Positions 26,735 through 34,751 are shown, counted from the stretch's first letter. The stretch is DNA of 55,100 bases from JAWVFM01 sp038237625 (GCA_038237625.1 JBBRYM010000017.1:1-55100); one strand, 5' to 3'. Translations and numbers: made by a program. Notes: a model not told the origin generated them from the letters alone.

Positions 26735-27127
26735 TCAGCGACTCACCTTCACGGTCATGTTCATTAAGAGCGGATGGATCGTGCAGTGGAACTTGTATGT
26801 GCCTGGCTTCGCTAACTTGCGTGTGAACGTGCCGCTGGTCTGAGTCGGCGAGCGAAACTGACTCTTCTTCACGCCCCTCGGCGCTTTGTGAAGGGTGACA
26901 TTGTGCCCATCGCTCGCGTTTTGCCAGATCCACTTGACGTTGCCGCCCTTGGCGACTTTCACCAAGATTGGGGTGTAGAAGTCGTTGCTCACCGTGACCT
27001 TCTTCGCGGCCCGCTTGGACGACGCAGTCGTCGCGGCGCCGACTCCTGAGGGCATCGCCTCACCCGTGCCCGCTGTCAGCCCGATTCCAACCGCTGCCGC
27101 CGTCAAGGCTCCCGCCAGCTTCTTCAT
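26735..27127 (-). CDS. Secreted plastocyanin-like cupredoxin
   Basis: 130 residues from ATG 27127. A signal peptide (about 1-24, basic MKK then a hydrophobic Ala/Gly core) leads into a linker and one cupredoxin domain. Type 1 copper ligands: His75 (DGHNV), Cys115, His118 and Met122 in the segment HCTIHPLLM. It carries single electrons outside the membrane. Upstream of the multicopper oxidase in the same orientation, so it may pass electrons to it or help supply copper. Divergent from bioA with a 112-bp shared region. GAGGGG lies shortly before the ATG. Confidence 0.88.
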   Translation of the reverse strand: MKKLAGALTAAAVGIGLTAGTGEAMPSGVGAATTASSKRAAKKVTVSNDFYTPILVKVAKGGNVKWIWQNASDGHNVTLHKAPRGVKKSQFRSPTQTSGTFTRKLAKPGTYKFHCTIHPLLMNMTVKVSR

Positions 27128-27239
27128 ACGCCCCTCAATTCGGATGCCCCCTTTTCGTGTCCCGGCCCCGGGCAGGGTAGAAGATTCTTCAGGACGACAG
27201 GTGGTTCCGCCGCCGCCCGGCCTATGGTCCGCCGCGTCG

Positions 27240-28610
27240 ATGCCGGAGCCGATCGTCGAGCTCGATAAGCGCCACGTTTGGCACCCGTTCACGCAGCAGC
27301 GTGACTGGTGCCGCGACGAGCAGATCGTCATCGACGGCGGCGAGGGGACAGACCTCATCGACGCCGATGGGCGCCGCTATATCGACGGCGTCGCCTCGCT
27401 GTGGTGCAACGTCCACGGGCACCGGCATCCGGGAATCGATGCCGCCCTCCACGCTCAGCTCGACCGGGTGGCGCACACGACGATGCTGGGCCTGACGCAT
27501 TCGGGGGCGGCCGAGCTCGCCGCACGGCTCGTCGAGATCGCTCCACCGGGGCTCCAACGCGTCTTTTACTCGGAGTCCGGCTCAACTGCGGTCGAGATCG
27601 CCCTGAAGATGGCGTTCCAGCACCACTGCCAGCGGGGCGGGCGGGCCGTCGAACGCACCTCGTTCATCACCTTCGAGGGCGCCTACCACGGCGACACCAT
27701 CGGCTCGGTGTCGGTGGGCGGCATCGATCTCTTCCACGGGGCCTTCGGGCCGCTGCTCTTCAAGGCGCGGCGCGTGGCCGCGGGTGACGCAAAGGCGCTC
27801 GCTCGCATGCTCGAGCTCCACGGCCGCGAGATCGCCGCGGTGATCGTCGAGCCGCTGGTGCAGGGCGCGGCGGGGATCCTCGTACAGCCCCCCGGCTTCC
27901 TGCGCCGAGCCCGTGAGCTGTGCGACGAGCACGGGGTGTTCCTGATCTGCGACGAGGTTGCGACCGGCTTCGGGCGAACCGGGACGATGTTCGCCTGCGA
28001 GCAGGAACGTGTGGCGCCGGATTTCCTTTGCCTCGGCAAGGGGCTGACGGGCGGCTACCTACCGCTCGCTGCGACGATGACCACCGAGGCGGTCTACGAG
28101 GGCTTTCTCGGGGCGGCCGAGGAGGGACGCACCTTCTTCCATGGCCACACGTTCACCGGTAACCCCCTCGGGTGCGCCGCGGCGCTTGCCAGCCTGCGGG
28201 CCTTCGAGACCGAGGGGACCCTGCTTCGGCTCCAGCCGAAGATTCGTTTGCTGGGCGAGCTGCTCGAAGGCATCGCCGCAATGCCGGAGGTCGCCGAGGT
28301 CCGCGGGCGCGGATTCATGGTGGGAATCGACCTCGGGGAGCACGATCCGGCGCTACAGATGGGTCAGCGAGTTGTGCTCGAGGCCCGCAAGCGGGGTGCG
28401 ATCGTGCGGCCGCTGGGCGACGTTGTGGTACTGATGCCGCCGCTCTCCATCTCGAAGGCGGATCTCGTGCGGCTGGTGGAGATCGTGGGCGCGTCTATTC
28501 AAGCCGCAGCGGTCTCCGCGAGCGGGCATCGCGCTGCGAACGTCGCTGAGCTGGGAAGGGTGGCCGAGGTGCCGGTCCCGGCGCCTGCGGTCGTCCGCGA
28601 AGCCGCCTAG
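27240..28610 (+). CDS. bioA: Adenosylmethionine-8-amino-7-oxononanoate aminotransferase
   Basis: 456 residues from ATG 27240. Class III PLP aminotransferase that converts 8-amino-7-oxononanoate to 7,8-diaminopelargonate with S-adenosylmethionine as amino donor. The N-terminus DKRHVWHPFTQQ is characteristic of BioA. Other motifs: FYSESGSTAVEIALKMA, EGAYHGDTIG, CDEVATGFGRTG and the PLP Lys267 in LCLGKGLTGGYLPL. The C-terminus has about 30 extra residues. It is 3.7 kb from bioBFD and on the same strand. TATGGT at 27223-27228 may be its -10. A GAAGA-T-TCTTC palindrome (27180-27190) lies in the promoter region. A stem terminator follows. Confidence 0.94.
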   Translation: MPEPIVELDKRHVWHPFTQQRDWCRDEQIVIDGGEGTDLIDADGRRYIDGVASLWCNVHGHRHPGIDAALHAQLDRVAHTTMLGLTHSGAAELAARLVEIAPPGLQRVFYSESGSTAVEIALKMAFQHHCQRGGRAVERTSFITFEGAYHGDTIGSVSVGGIDLFHGAFGPLLFKARRVAAGDAKALARMLELHGREIAAVIVEPLVQGAAGILVQPPGFLRRARELCDEHGVFLICDEVATGFGRTGTMFACEQERVAPDFLCLGKGLTGGYLPLAATMTTEAVYEGFLGAAEEGRTFFHGHTFTGNPLGCAAALASLRAFETEGTLLRLQPKIRLLGELLEGIAAMPEVAEVRGRGFMVGIDLGEHDPALQMGQRVVLEARKRGAIVRPLGDVVVLMPPLSISKADLVRLVEIVGASIQAAAVSASGHRAANVAELGRVAEVPVPAPAVVREAA

Positions 28611-28627
28611 CACGCCGGGAGGGCCGG

Positions 28628-28651
28628 GCGGCTCCGCGGAGCCGCAGTTTT
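28628..28651 (+). terminator. Rho-independent terminator after bioA
   Basis: GCGGCTCCGCGGAGCCGC (28628-28645) is a perfect 18-nt palindrome followed by AG and TTTT (28648-28651), 17 bp after the bioA stop. It is the clearest intrinsic terminator in the window. Confidence 0.7.
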
Positions 28652-28711
28652 CGCTCGTGGACGCGGAACGTTGCCGTGGGTCGCGTTTCGCGTCCATCGG
28701 TGCGTGTTGTC

Positions 28712-28717
28712 GATACT
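28712..28717 (+). promoter_or_regulatory. Candidate leaderless -10 box for the sigma gene (GATACT)
   Basis: GATACT is 7 nt before the ATG at 28725. There is no ribosome site. It fits the same -10-to-start spacing seen for several other genes here. Confidence 0.4.
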
Positions 28718-28724
28718 TCGTGTG

Positions 28725-29288
28725 ATGGATCGGTTCGGCTGGCGTAGTGGCGGTGTGGAGGATGCGCTGACAGCGCCCATCGCGGCGGCTCCGGCCGAGG
28801 CCGATCTGGCCTTCGAGGGGCTCTATCGCTCGAGCCGTGACAACGTCTTCCGGTACGTGGCGGGGTTGCTTCGCGACCGCTCGGCGGCCGAGGAGGTCAC
28901 GGCGGTGGCGTTCGAGCGGGCCTATCGCAAGCGCGGAGGCTTCGACTCGCGTCGCGGCTCGCCCCGCGCATGGCTCTTCGGGATCGCCCGCAACGCCGCT
29001 CTGGACGAGCTGCGCCGGCGCTCGCGGGTCGCCGAGATGGCTGTCGAGCCCGAGGCGGAGGGGGCGGGACCGGACGAGGCGGCCGAGGTCGCCGTTCGCC
29101 GGGCGGCGCTTCGCGGGGCGATGGCCAAGCTGACCGCGCGCGAGCGCGAGCTCGTCGCGCTCAAGTTCTTTGCGGGCCTGTCCAACGGCGAGATCGCGAG
29201 CGTCATCGGCGCCAGCGAGACCAATGCCGGCACGCGGCTACACCGCGTGATCGAGAAGTTGAGGAGGGCGTGCGATGAGGCTGCCTGA
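28725..29288 (+). CDS. ECF-type RNA polymerase sigma factor
   Basis: 187 residues from ATG 28725. Region 2 (about 35-95) contains VFRYVAGLLRDRSAAEEVTAVAFERAY and region 4 (about 130-185) LTARERELVALKFFAGLSNGEIASVIGAS, the -35-binding helix-turn-helix. Between them is a short acidic linker. It overlaps the next gene, a membrane protein with cytoplasmic N-terminus, by 14 nt; such pairs are typically sigma and its membrane regulator. The N-terminal region is short. No ribosome site; a GATACT box 7 nt upstream suggests a leaderless message. Confidence 0.9.
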   Translation: MDRFGWRSGGVEDALTAPIAAAPAEADLAFEGLYRSSRDNVFRYVAGLLRDRSAAEEVTAVAFERAYRKRGGFDSRRGSPRAWLFGIARNAALDELRRRSRVAEMAVEPEAEGAGPDEAAEVAVRRAALRGAMAKLTARERELVALKFFAGLSNGEIASVIGASETNAGTRLHRVIEKLRRACDEAA

Positions 29289-30651
29289 GATGTTCGGACG
29301 CGGCGGCGACGAGGGGCTCGAGCCCGACGTGCAGCGCGAGCTGTCGACGATCGACGCCGGGCTTGCCGGCCTGGAGGTCCATCCGGACTACCAGGAGCTC
29401 GCCTCGCTGGCGGTCGCAATCCGCGACGAGGCGCCGGACGTCGACGCCGAGTTCGCGGCGATGCTCGACGAGCGCGCGGCGGCGGGCTTCCCGCGGACGT
29501 CGGTCCCAGCCGGCGCCCGTGGGGCCGCGCGCCGAGCGACCGGGTACTTCGGCTCGCTGCGGGTGCGCCGGCTGGTGCCGGTACTGGGCGCGGCGACGTC
29601 GCTGATCGTGGTGGTCGCGGTCGGCGCCTCGGTGCTGAACCAGCCGAACGGGACGGGATCGAGCACTTCGGCTTTGTCCGTGCCTCCCAGCGCGGGCGTC
29701 TCGAGCTCGGGAAGTACAGCGAGCGGCAACGCCGCGTCGGGTGGATCAGGTGCGACCTATTCGCAGACGGACCGGATCGCGACTCCCGGTTCGCTGGAGC
29801 GGGCGGCGAAGGCCAAGTTTGCGCCGGCGACGGCGCCCCAAGCCACGGAGCCGCGGTTCGCTCTTCGCGACAGCCGCATCCCGGGTACCCCAGACCTTGC
29901 CAACCCAGCGACCTCCGCTCCCGCCGGCCGTCACGTCGCCCAGACGGCGAGCCTGACGCTCTCGACCGATCCCGACAAGGTTCGCGGCATCGCCTCGGCG
30001 GTCAGCAGCATCGTCGCCGCCCACCACGGCCTCGTGATCTCCTCGCAGATCACCAGCGGCAAGCCGCAACCGCCGACGGGCGGCCCGGTCCCGGTTCCCG
30101 AGCCGCTGCCCTTCGAGACCGGCGCGCTCGGCGCCGAGTTCCAGCTGCGGATCCCCGCGAGCCAGCTCAACTCCGCGCTCGACGACCTCTCGCGCCTGGG
30201 TCTGGTGGTCTCGCGCGATCAGGGCACGCAGGACATCACCGGCAGCTTTCATTCGGTCCACAGCCGGCTCCAGGATCTGCGTTCCGAGCGCGACCGGCTG
30301 ATCGCGGAGATCCCGAACGCGGTGAGCCAGGAGGCCATCGACGCCATCAACGCTCGCCTCAAGGTCATCCATGCCCAGCTCTCGGGCTCGGAGAACCAGC
30401 TCGGGCATCTGCAGCAGCGCGTCGCCGTGGTGCCGGTGCACGTCTCCGTCGTCGCGAAGGGCTCGGGCGGCGGCGACTCCAGCTTCGACCTCGGCCAGGC
30501 CGCGCACGACGCCGGCCGCGTGCTGGTTGTGGGCGCAGGCGTGGCGCTGATCAGCCTCGCGGTGATCGTGCCGCTCGGCCTGCTGGCAGCGCTCGCATGT
30601 TTCGCGACGACCGGCATCCGCCGGCGCCGCCGCGAGCGCGCTCTCGACTAG
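29275..30651 (+). CDS. Membrane DUF4349 protein, probable regulator of the adjacent sigma factor
   Basis: 458 residues. Layout: a cytoplasmic acidic N-terminal part (about 1-95), a transmembrane helix (about 98-118), a Ser/Gly/Thr-rich linker (about 120-210), a DUF4349-type extracytoplasmic domain (about 215-415) with a coiled-coil stretch (around 330-390; LRSERDRLIAEIPNAV then LKVIHAQLSGSENQL), a second hydrophobic helix (about 420-445) and a basic end RRRRRERALD. The start overlaps the sigma gene by 14 nt. Anti-sigma activity is inferred from gene pairing and topology; no zinc (ZAS) motif is visible in the N-terminus. A stem-loop follows the stop. Confidence 0.82.
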   Translation: MRLPEMFGRGGDEGLEPDVQRELSTIDAGLAGLEVHPDYQELASLAVAIRDEAPDVDAEFAAMLDERAAAGFPRTSVPAGARGAARRATGYFGSLRVRRLVPVLGAATSLIVVVAVGASVLNQPNGTGSSTSALSVPPSAGVSSSGSTASGNAASGGSGATYSQTDRIATPGSLERAAKAKFAPATAPQATEPRFALRDSRIPGTPDLANPATSAPAGRHVAQTASLTLSTDPDKVRGIASAVSSIVAAHHGLVISSQITSGKPQPPTGGPVPVPEPLPFETGALGAEFQLRIPASQLNSALDDLSRLGLVVSRDQGTQDITGSFHSVHSRLQDLRSERDRLIAEIPNAVSQEAIDAINARLKVIHAQLSGSENQLGHLQQRVAVVPVHVSVVAKGSGGGDSSFDLGQAAHDAGRVLVVGAGVALISLAVIVPLGLLAALACFATTGIRRRRRERALD

Positions 30652-30657
30652 CACCGA

Positions 30658-30681
30658 GGGAGGCGGGCCCGGGCGCCTCTC
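30658..30681 (+). terminator. Stem-loop after the DUF4349 gene
   Basis: GGGAGGCG and CGCCTCTC pair (8 bp with one G-T) around an 8-nt loop, 6 bp after the stop codon. No T-run follows, so termination is uncertain. Confidence 0.4.
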
Positions 30682-30843
30682 GTCACATCTCTCTCGGTGC
30701 GTGGCGAGAACATGGCGGATAGCGCCACTTTCGCGCCAGGGCGAGCGGGGACGGTTGCGGAGGGGCGGAGAATGTGACGAAATGCGCACTCGCAGTGGCC
30801 ACGCCGCCCTACCCAGCCATGACCCTGCCGGTTGCGGAGGTCG

Positions 30844-31029
30844 CTAGCCCGCGTAGGGCGTGAAGTCGGCCTTGCGGGCGCCGCAGACAGGACAGAACCA
30901 GTCGTCGGGGATCTGGTCGAACGGGGTTCCGGGGGCAATGCCGCCGTCGGGATCACCCTCGTCCGGGTCGTAGATGAAGCCGCAGGACTCGCAGATCCAG
31001 AGCTGCTTGGTCTCGGTTCCTGCTTCCAT
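30844..31029 (-). CDS. Rubredoxin
   Basis: 61 residues. One iron is held by four cysteines: Cys13/Cys16 in CESCG and Cys46/Cys49 in CPVCG, with the usual aromatic core (Trp11, Tyr20, Trp44, Phe45). One-electron carrier, often feeding alkane hydroxylases, rubredoxin:oxygen reductases or peroxide-detoxifying enzymes. No alkane monooxygenase or rubredoxin reductase is nearby. It is divergent from the Tat protein/GMC oxidoreductase operon (78 bp), and may serve as its partner or be independent. ATG 31029 has TAGCCT 8 nt upstream and no ribosome site. Confidence 0.93.
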   Translation of the reverse strand: MEAGTETKQLWICESCGFIYDPDEGDPDGGIAPGTPFDQIPDDWFCPVCGARKADFTPYAG

Positions 31030-31037
31030 CGGGCCGC

Positions 31038-31043
31038 AGGCTA
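31038..31043 (-). promoter_or_regulatory. Candidate leaderless -10 box for rubredoxin (TAGCCT)
   Basis: On the minus strand TAGCCT is 8 nt before the ATG. No Shine-Dalgarno sequence lies between them. Confidence 0.4.
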
Positions 31044-31107
31044 CAGCAGCGTCGGGCAGCCACCGGAGGGTAGTATCGCTGCCGGGTAGGAGATGGAGGA
31101 CGCTGAC

Positions 31108-31839
31108 GTGCACCACCCCTGGGATACGGTCGAGCCGTTCTCGCGGCGAAGCTTCGTGGGTCGGGCCGGGGCGCTGTCGGTCGGCGCCGTTCTGGCCCAG
31201 TTGCCTGTCCTGCTCGACGCCAAAGGGTTGCTTGCCGCGGCCAACGCGGCCGAGATCGATCCCACCCGCGACTCGCTGAGCGGCCTGCTCGCTTTCATCC
31301 TGCCGGGCGACGACGATTACTCGGTGGCGCAGGGGGAATCGGCCAAGGGCCCAGGCGCGATCGGCGCCAAGACGCTCGATCCGTTCATCAACGCGCTCGA
31401 CAACTTCGTCCCGGCCTCGGCTCTGGGGACTACGACCACGATTCCGGCCTCGCGGGGAGTGGCCACGCTGCTCGACAACTACGCCCTCCAGGTCAACCCT
31501 GCGGCAACCGGGGGCGTCTTTCTTTCGCCGTTCGCGCGCCTCACCTTTGCCGAGAAGGCAGAGGTCTTCAAGCGTTTCGAGGCCGATCAGCTCGTGAGCA
31601 CCGTCCTGCCCGAGCTGCGGTTCGTCGCCGGAATCCTGCCCGGGTTCGTCGCCTTCATGGCGGCGTCGGAGGCCGGTGTGCTCGACGCGGCGACGGGCCG
31701 CCTCACGTCGAAGCCGGTCGCCTGGACCCTGGCGCGCTACGGCGGCCCGGCCGAGGGCCACCCCGAGCTGCGCGGCTACTACCAGGGGCGCCGGCACGTC
31801 GGGCGCGGTCGCGGCCACCCCCGCGGGGGCCAAGCCTGA
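31108..31839 (+). CDS. Tat-exported small protein, likely partner of the GMC oxidoreductase
   Basis: 243 residues from GTG 31108, chosen because GGAGGA (31096-31101) is 6 nt upstream; an in-frame ATG at 31093 has poor spacing. The N-terminal SRRSFVGRAGALSVGAVLA is a twin-arginine signal. The rest is a soluble helical protein with a possible gluconate-2-dehydrogenase subunit-3-like segment (FLSPFARLTFAEKAEVFKRF). In that family the small subunit travels with the flavoprotein through the Tat system. The stop overlaps the GMC gene (TGATG). The GMC enzyme itself has no signal peptide, so hitch-hiker export is a reasonable inference. Confidence 0.75.
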   Translation: MHHPWDTVEPFSRRSFVGRAGALSVGAVLAQLPVLLDAKGLLAAANAAEIDPTRDSLSGLLAFILPGDDDYSVAQGESAKGPGAIGAKTLDPFINALDNFVPASALGTTTTIPASRGVATLLDNYALQVNPAATGGVFLSPFARLTFAEKAEVFKRFEADQLVSTVLPELRFVAGILPGFVAFMAASEAGVLDAATGRLTSKPVAWTLARYGGPAEGHPELRGYYQGRRHVGRGRGHPRGGQA

Positions 31840-33617
31840 TGCGCGATGTGATCGTGATCGGCGCCGGCGGCGGCGGCCCGGTGGTCGCCAAGGAGCTCGC
31901 TGCACGAGGCCTCGACGTTCTCCTTCTCGAGGGGGGCGGCCGCAACCTGCACCCGTCGAAGGAGTGGTCGCACCTGGAGAACGACGCCAACAATCCGGTC
32001 ACCGGCTTCATGCGCGTCGGCCCGAGCGACCGCAGCAAGCCCGCCTACCTGCGCGAGCTGCCGCAGAGCTCGTTCCTCTGGCAGGTGTCGGGCGTGGGCG
32101 GGACCACCCTCCACTACTACGGTAACTCGCCGCGGGCCATGCCCGGCGCGTTCATGGGCTTCGCGGGCCCAGGCTCGGCGCACTACGACCGCGCCCACGA
32201 GTTCCCATTCACCTACAGGCATCTCGTGCCCTATTACGAGTGGGTCGAGCACACCCTGCCCGTGCAGACGGCAGCGATGGGTGCAAAGGAGGAAACGTTC
32301 CTTCACGGTGCTGCGAAGCTGGGGCTCCCGGTTCAGAAGACGAAGGATGTTCACCGGGCTTCGCACCGCCCGCAGGAGAACGCGATCCTTCAACCACACG
32401 GAACCGCCGGGCGCACCGGCGACGCGAAGAAGCTCCGCTACCCCGACGCTCAGGGCTGCACGTTCTGTGGCTTCTGCTTCCAGGGCTGCTACGAGCCGCG
32501 TCGCGCCCCACGCAACCTCACGGCCAAGCGCTCCACGGACAACTCATACGTGCCGATGGCCCTCACCGCCGACGCCTGGAAGCACGGCGGCAAGGCGGCG
32601 ACGCTGATCACGGATGCCTTCGTCACCAAGATCGTCACCGAGACCGCAGGCAGCGCTGTCCGGGCCCGGGGCGTGACCTGGCGGGACACGAACACGGGGG
32701 CGACCGCCACGGAGGACGCCCGGGTGGTCGTGATGTCGGGCGGCTGCATCGAGAACCCGCGCCTGTGGCTCAACTCGGGGCTGCCCAACCCCAACGACTG
32801 GGTAGGGCGCGGAATGACCGATCACCACTTCGACTTCATCACCGGCGAAATGCCGCACTACACCGGCTCCAGCAAGGGCCCGGGCTCGGGGGCTCGCTGC
32901 GACTTCCCGACCCACGGCGGGCTCGAGAACGTCGGTTTGCCACCGGCCATCCAGGCGTTCGGGGCCAATTTCTCCGACGCGGGGATGTCGGGTCTCTATG
33001 ACAACGCCGCGCCGGTGGATCGCGCCGGCGCCGACACGCTCGGGCGTTTCGTCGGCAAGGACCTCCGGCGCCTGCTCGAGCATGGAATCGACCGGCTCTT
33101 GAACGTCCTGGTGATCACCGACGACGACGTCGAGGCGCAGAACAGGGTGAGTCTCTCGACGGAGCTGCCGGCGGACGTCAACGGGGCGATCCCGCGCGTG
33201 GAGATCCACGGTCGCGCCCGCAGCGCCAGGACTCGCCGCAACCGCGAGTTTCTCGCCCGCAAGGCAGTGGAGCTGCTCCGCAAGGCGGGCGCCACGCGGA
33301 TTCACCGCTGGGACCAGCCGCCGCTGATCCTCCACGTCCAGTCGACGATGCGGATGGGCACTGACCCCGCGACCTCGGTGCTCGGCAGGAAATGCGAGGC
33401 CCGGTTCGTCGAGCGCCTGTTCGTCGCCGACAACTCGGCCCTTGCCAACGGCCTCGGCGGTCCCAATCCCACGCTCACCACCCAGGCTCTCGCGACGCGC
33501 ACTGCCGAGCACATCTTCGTCAAGTACTTCGGGGGCGACCGCTGGGTTCGCCATGAGCATCCGGTCGGCTCGACCGACCCCAGCGTCACCCACGCAGTTA
33601 TCGCGCGCGGCGTCTGA
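31839..33617 (+). CDS. GMC family FAD-dependent oxidoreductase with four-cysteine motif
   Basis: 592 residues. The FAD-binding VIVIGAGGGGPVVAKEL is at 4-20, followed by the GVGGTTLHYYG block (86-96). C-terminal signature HVQSTMRMGTDPATS and GGPNPTLTTQALATR mark the GMC alcohol/sterol oxidoreductase family. Cys207, Cys210, Cys213 and Cys217 form CxxCxxCxxxC (CTFCGFCFQGC), the spacing of an iron-sulfur ligand set, which is also known in some GMC branches. Oxidises an alcohol of unknown identity, possibly a sterol or sugar alcohol. Co-translated with the Tat-signal protein. It ends 40 bp before the NUDIX gene. Confidence 0.88.
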   Translation: MRDVIVIGAGGGGPVVAKELAARGLDVLLLEGGGRNLHPSKEWSHLENDANNPVTGFMRVGPSDRSKPAYLRELPQSSFLWQVSGVGGTTLHYYGNSPRAMPGAFMGFAGPGSAHYDRAHEFPFTYRHLVPYYEWVEHTLPVQTAAMGAKEETFLHGAAKLGLPVQKTKDVHRASHRPQENAILQPHGTAGRTGDAKKLRYPDAQGCTFCGFCFQGCYEPRRAPRNLTAKRSTDNSYVPMALTADAWKHGGKAATLITDAFVTKIVTETAGSAVRARGVTWRDTNTGATATEDARVVVMSGGCIENPRLWLNSGLPNPNDWVGRGMTDHHFDFITGEMPHYTGSSKGPGSGARCDFPTHGGLENVGLPPAIQAFGANFSDAGMSGLYDNAAPVDRAGADTLGRFVGKDLRRLLEHGIDRLLNVLVITDDDVEAQNRVSLSTELPADVNGAIPRVEIHGRARSARTRRNREFLARKAVELLRKAGATRIHRWDQPPLILHVQSTMRMGTDPATSVLGRKCEARFVERLFVADNSALANGLGGPNPTLTTQALATRTAEHIFVKYFGGDRWVRHEHPVGSTDPSVTHAVIARGV

Positions 33618-33644
33618 GCGATGGGTCGCGGCCCCGGCCGCCGG

Positions 33645-33650
33645 TAGGGT
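33645..33650 (+). promoter_or_regulatory. Candidate leaderless -10 box for the NUDIX gene (TAGGGT)
   Basis: TAGGGT is exactly 7 nt before the ATG at 33658 and there is no Shine-Dalgarno sequence. The gene starts 40 bp after the GMC stop, so it has room for its own promoter. Confidence 0.45.
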
Positions 33651-33657
33651 CTGTCGC

Positions 33658-34278
33658 ATGACGGTGGCGGAAGCGAGACCCGCAGCGGCGGTGATCGTCG
33701 CCCGCGGCGGCCCCCGTCACCGGACCGGCGGGCTGGAGGTTCTCCTCGCCCGGCGCAATCCACAGGCACGGTTCATGCCCGACGTGTGGGTATTCCCCGG
33801 CGGCGCCGTGGACGACGGGGACCGCGAGGGCACGCCGGCCGACGACGACGGCGGGGGCGCTCACCGGCGCTGCGCCGTGCGCGAGCTCGCGGAGGAAGTT
33901 GGGCTCGAGGTGCCGGAGGAGGGGCTCGTCGCCTGGTCGCGCTGGATAACTCCCGAGGCAGCCCCGGTGCGCTTCGACACCCGCTTCTACGTCGTGCGGG
34001 CTCCCGCTCACGCGAAGCCGGCGGCTGACGACGCCGAGGTGATGGAGGTCCGCTGGATGGCTCCTGCGGCCGCGCTTACGGCCCATCGCGCGGGCGAGAT
34101 CAAGCTCGTGTTCCCCACGATCAAGCATCTGGAGGGTCTGGAGCCGTTCGCCGATGCCGATGAGCTCATCGCAGCCGGGCGGGAGCGCCGAGTGGAGCCG
34201 ATCCTGCCGAAGGTCCTCGGCACCGAGGAGTCGTGGCGGGTCGTCCTTCCGGGAGACCCGGACTACAGTTCGGCATGA
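33658..34278 (+). CDS. NUDIX hydrolase
   Basis: 206 residues. NUDIX box: GGA around residue 48-50, and RELAEEVGLEV at 75-85 with the metal-binding Glu pair (Glu79, Glu80). The loop between the two halves is longer than the canonical 23-residue box, as in the NUDT7/NUDT19-like branch that includes CoA-diphosphatases. FMPDVWVFPGGAVDDGD fits that branch. Hydrolyses a nucleoside diphosphate linked to another group; a CoA or acyl-CoA derivative would fit the surrounding pathways. No ribosome site; see the -10 box 7 nt upstream. Confidence 0.88.
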   Translation: MTVAEARPAAAVIVARGGPRHRTGGLEVLLARRNPQARFMPDVWVFPGGAVDDGDREGTPADDDGGGAHRRCAVRELAEEVGLEVPEEGLVAWSRWITPEAAPVRFDTRFYVVRAPAHAKPAADDAEVMEVRWMAPAAALTAHRAGEIKLVFPTIKHLEGLEPFADADELIAAGRERRVEPILPKVLGTEESWRVVLPGDPDYSSA

Positions 34279-34394
34279 CGTGAACGTGCCCGACGCCATC
34301 CAGCACGCCGCCGCCGGCTGGGACACGAACATCCTCAACGGAACCAGCGACTACGCGCTTCTACAAGGCTCTCGCGGTCTGCGTCTGAGCTAAC

Positions 34395-34400
34395 TATCCT
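34395..34400 (+). promoter_or_regulatory. Candidate leaderless -10 box for the GroES-like gene (TATCCT)
   Basis: TATCCT ends 6 nt before the ATG at 34407. No ribosome site is visible in the 6-nt gap. Confidence 0.42.
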
Positions 34401-34406
34401 CGGCCC

Positions 34407-34739
34407 ATGCGCCAGATACTCCGGCCCCTCTTCGACCGGGTCGTGATCAAGGAGCTCGAGCCCGACAGGGTCCGGCGCTCGGGGCTCGTCGTGCCGCCGG
34501 GCGACCATGAGCCGCCGCCCCAGCACGGCATCGTCGTGGCGGTGGGTCCCGGCATCGACTGGTGGGAGAACGTTGGCCTGAGGATGCCGGTGAAACCCGG
34601 CGACCACGTGGTCTTCCCAGCCTCGGCCGGGGCGTGGGTGGACGTCGAGGAGGAGCGCTTGCTGGTCTGCAGGGTTGCTGAGCTCCTCGGGGTTCTCGAC
34701 GAGGTCGAGACCGGCCTGGAGCCTTCCTCGGTGCGGTAA
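34407..34739 (+). CDS. GroES-like co-chaperonin (orphan)
   Basis: 110 residues. The Cpn10 fold is shown by LRPLFDRVVIKELEPDRVRR at the start, the mobile-loop region RSGLVVPPGDHE, VVAVGPG, KPGDHVVFPAS and a C-terminal strand LLVCRVAELLGVLDE. GroES normally lies beside groL and caps GroEL; no groL is within the window. The loop is Pro-rich (EPPPQHG) and the roof region carries an extra WWENVG. It could be a second GroES paralogue for an alternative GroEL, or a divergent protein with another role. Only 12 bp separate it from a small membrane protein gene. Confidence 0.83.
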   Translation: MRQILRPLFDRVVIKELEPDRVRRSGLVVPPGDHEPPPQHGIVVAVGPGIDWWENVGLRMPVKPGDHVVFPASAGAWVDVEEERLLVCRVAELLGVLDEVETGLEPSSVR

Positions 34740-34751
34740 CGTCCGCCTCGC

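Noticed and set aside
27180..27190. GAAGA-T-TCTTC palindrome between the cupredoxin and bioA genes
   Set aside because: Only 5-bp arms; too short to call a biotin or copper operator without other copies.
30752..30840. Direct repeat CGGTTGCGGAGG (30752-30763 and 30829-30840) in the gap before the rubredoxin gene
   Set aside because: 12-bp GC-rich match only, with no flanking symmetry or promoter relation; may be chance.
34280..34393. Possible 37-codon ORF between the NUDIX and GroES-like genes
   Set aside because: No ribosome site, no recognisable motif, and the following promoter-like box overlaps its end. Not supported as a gene.
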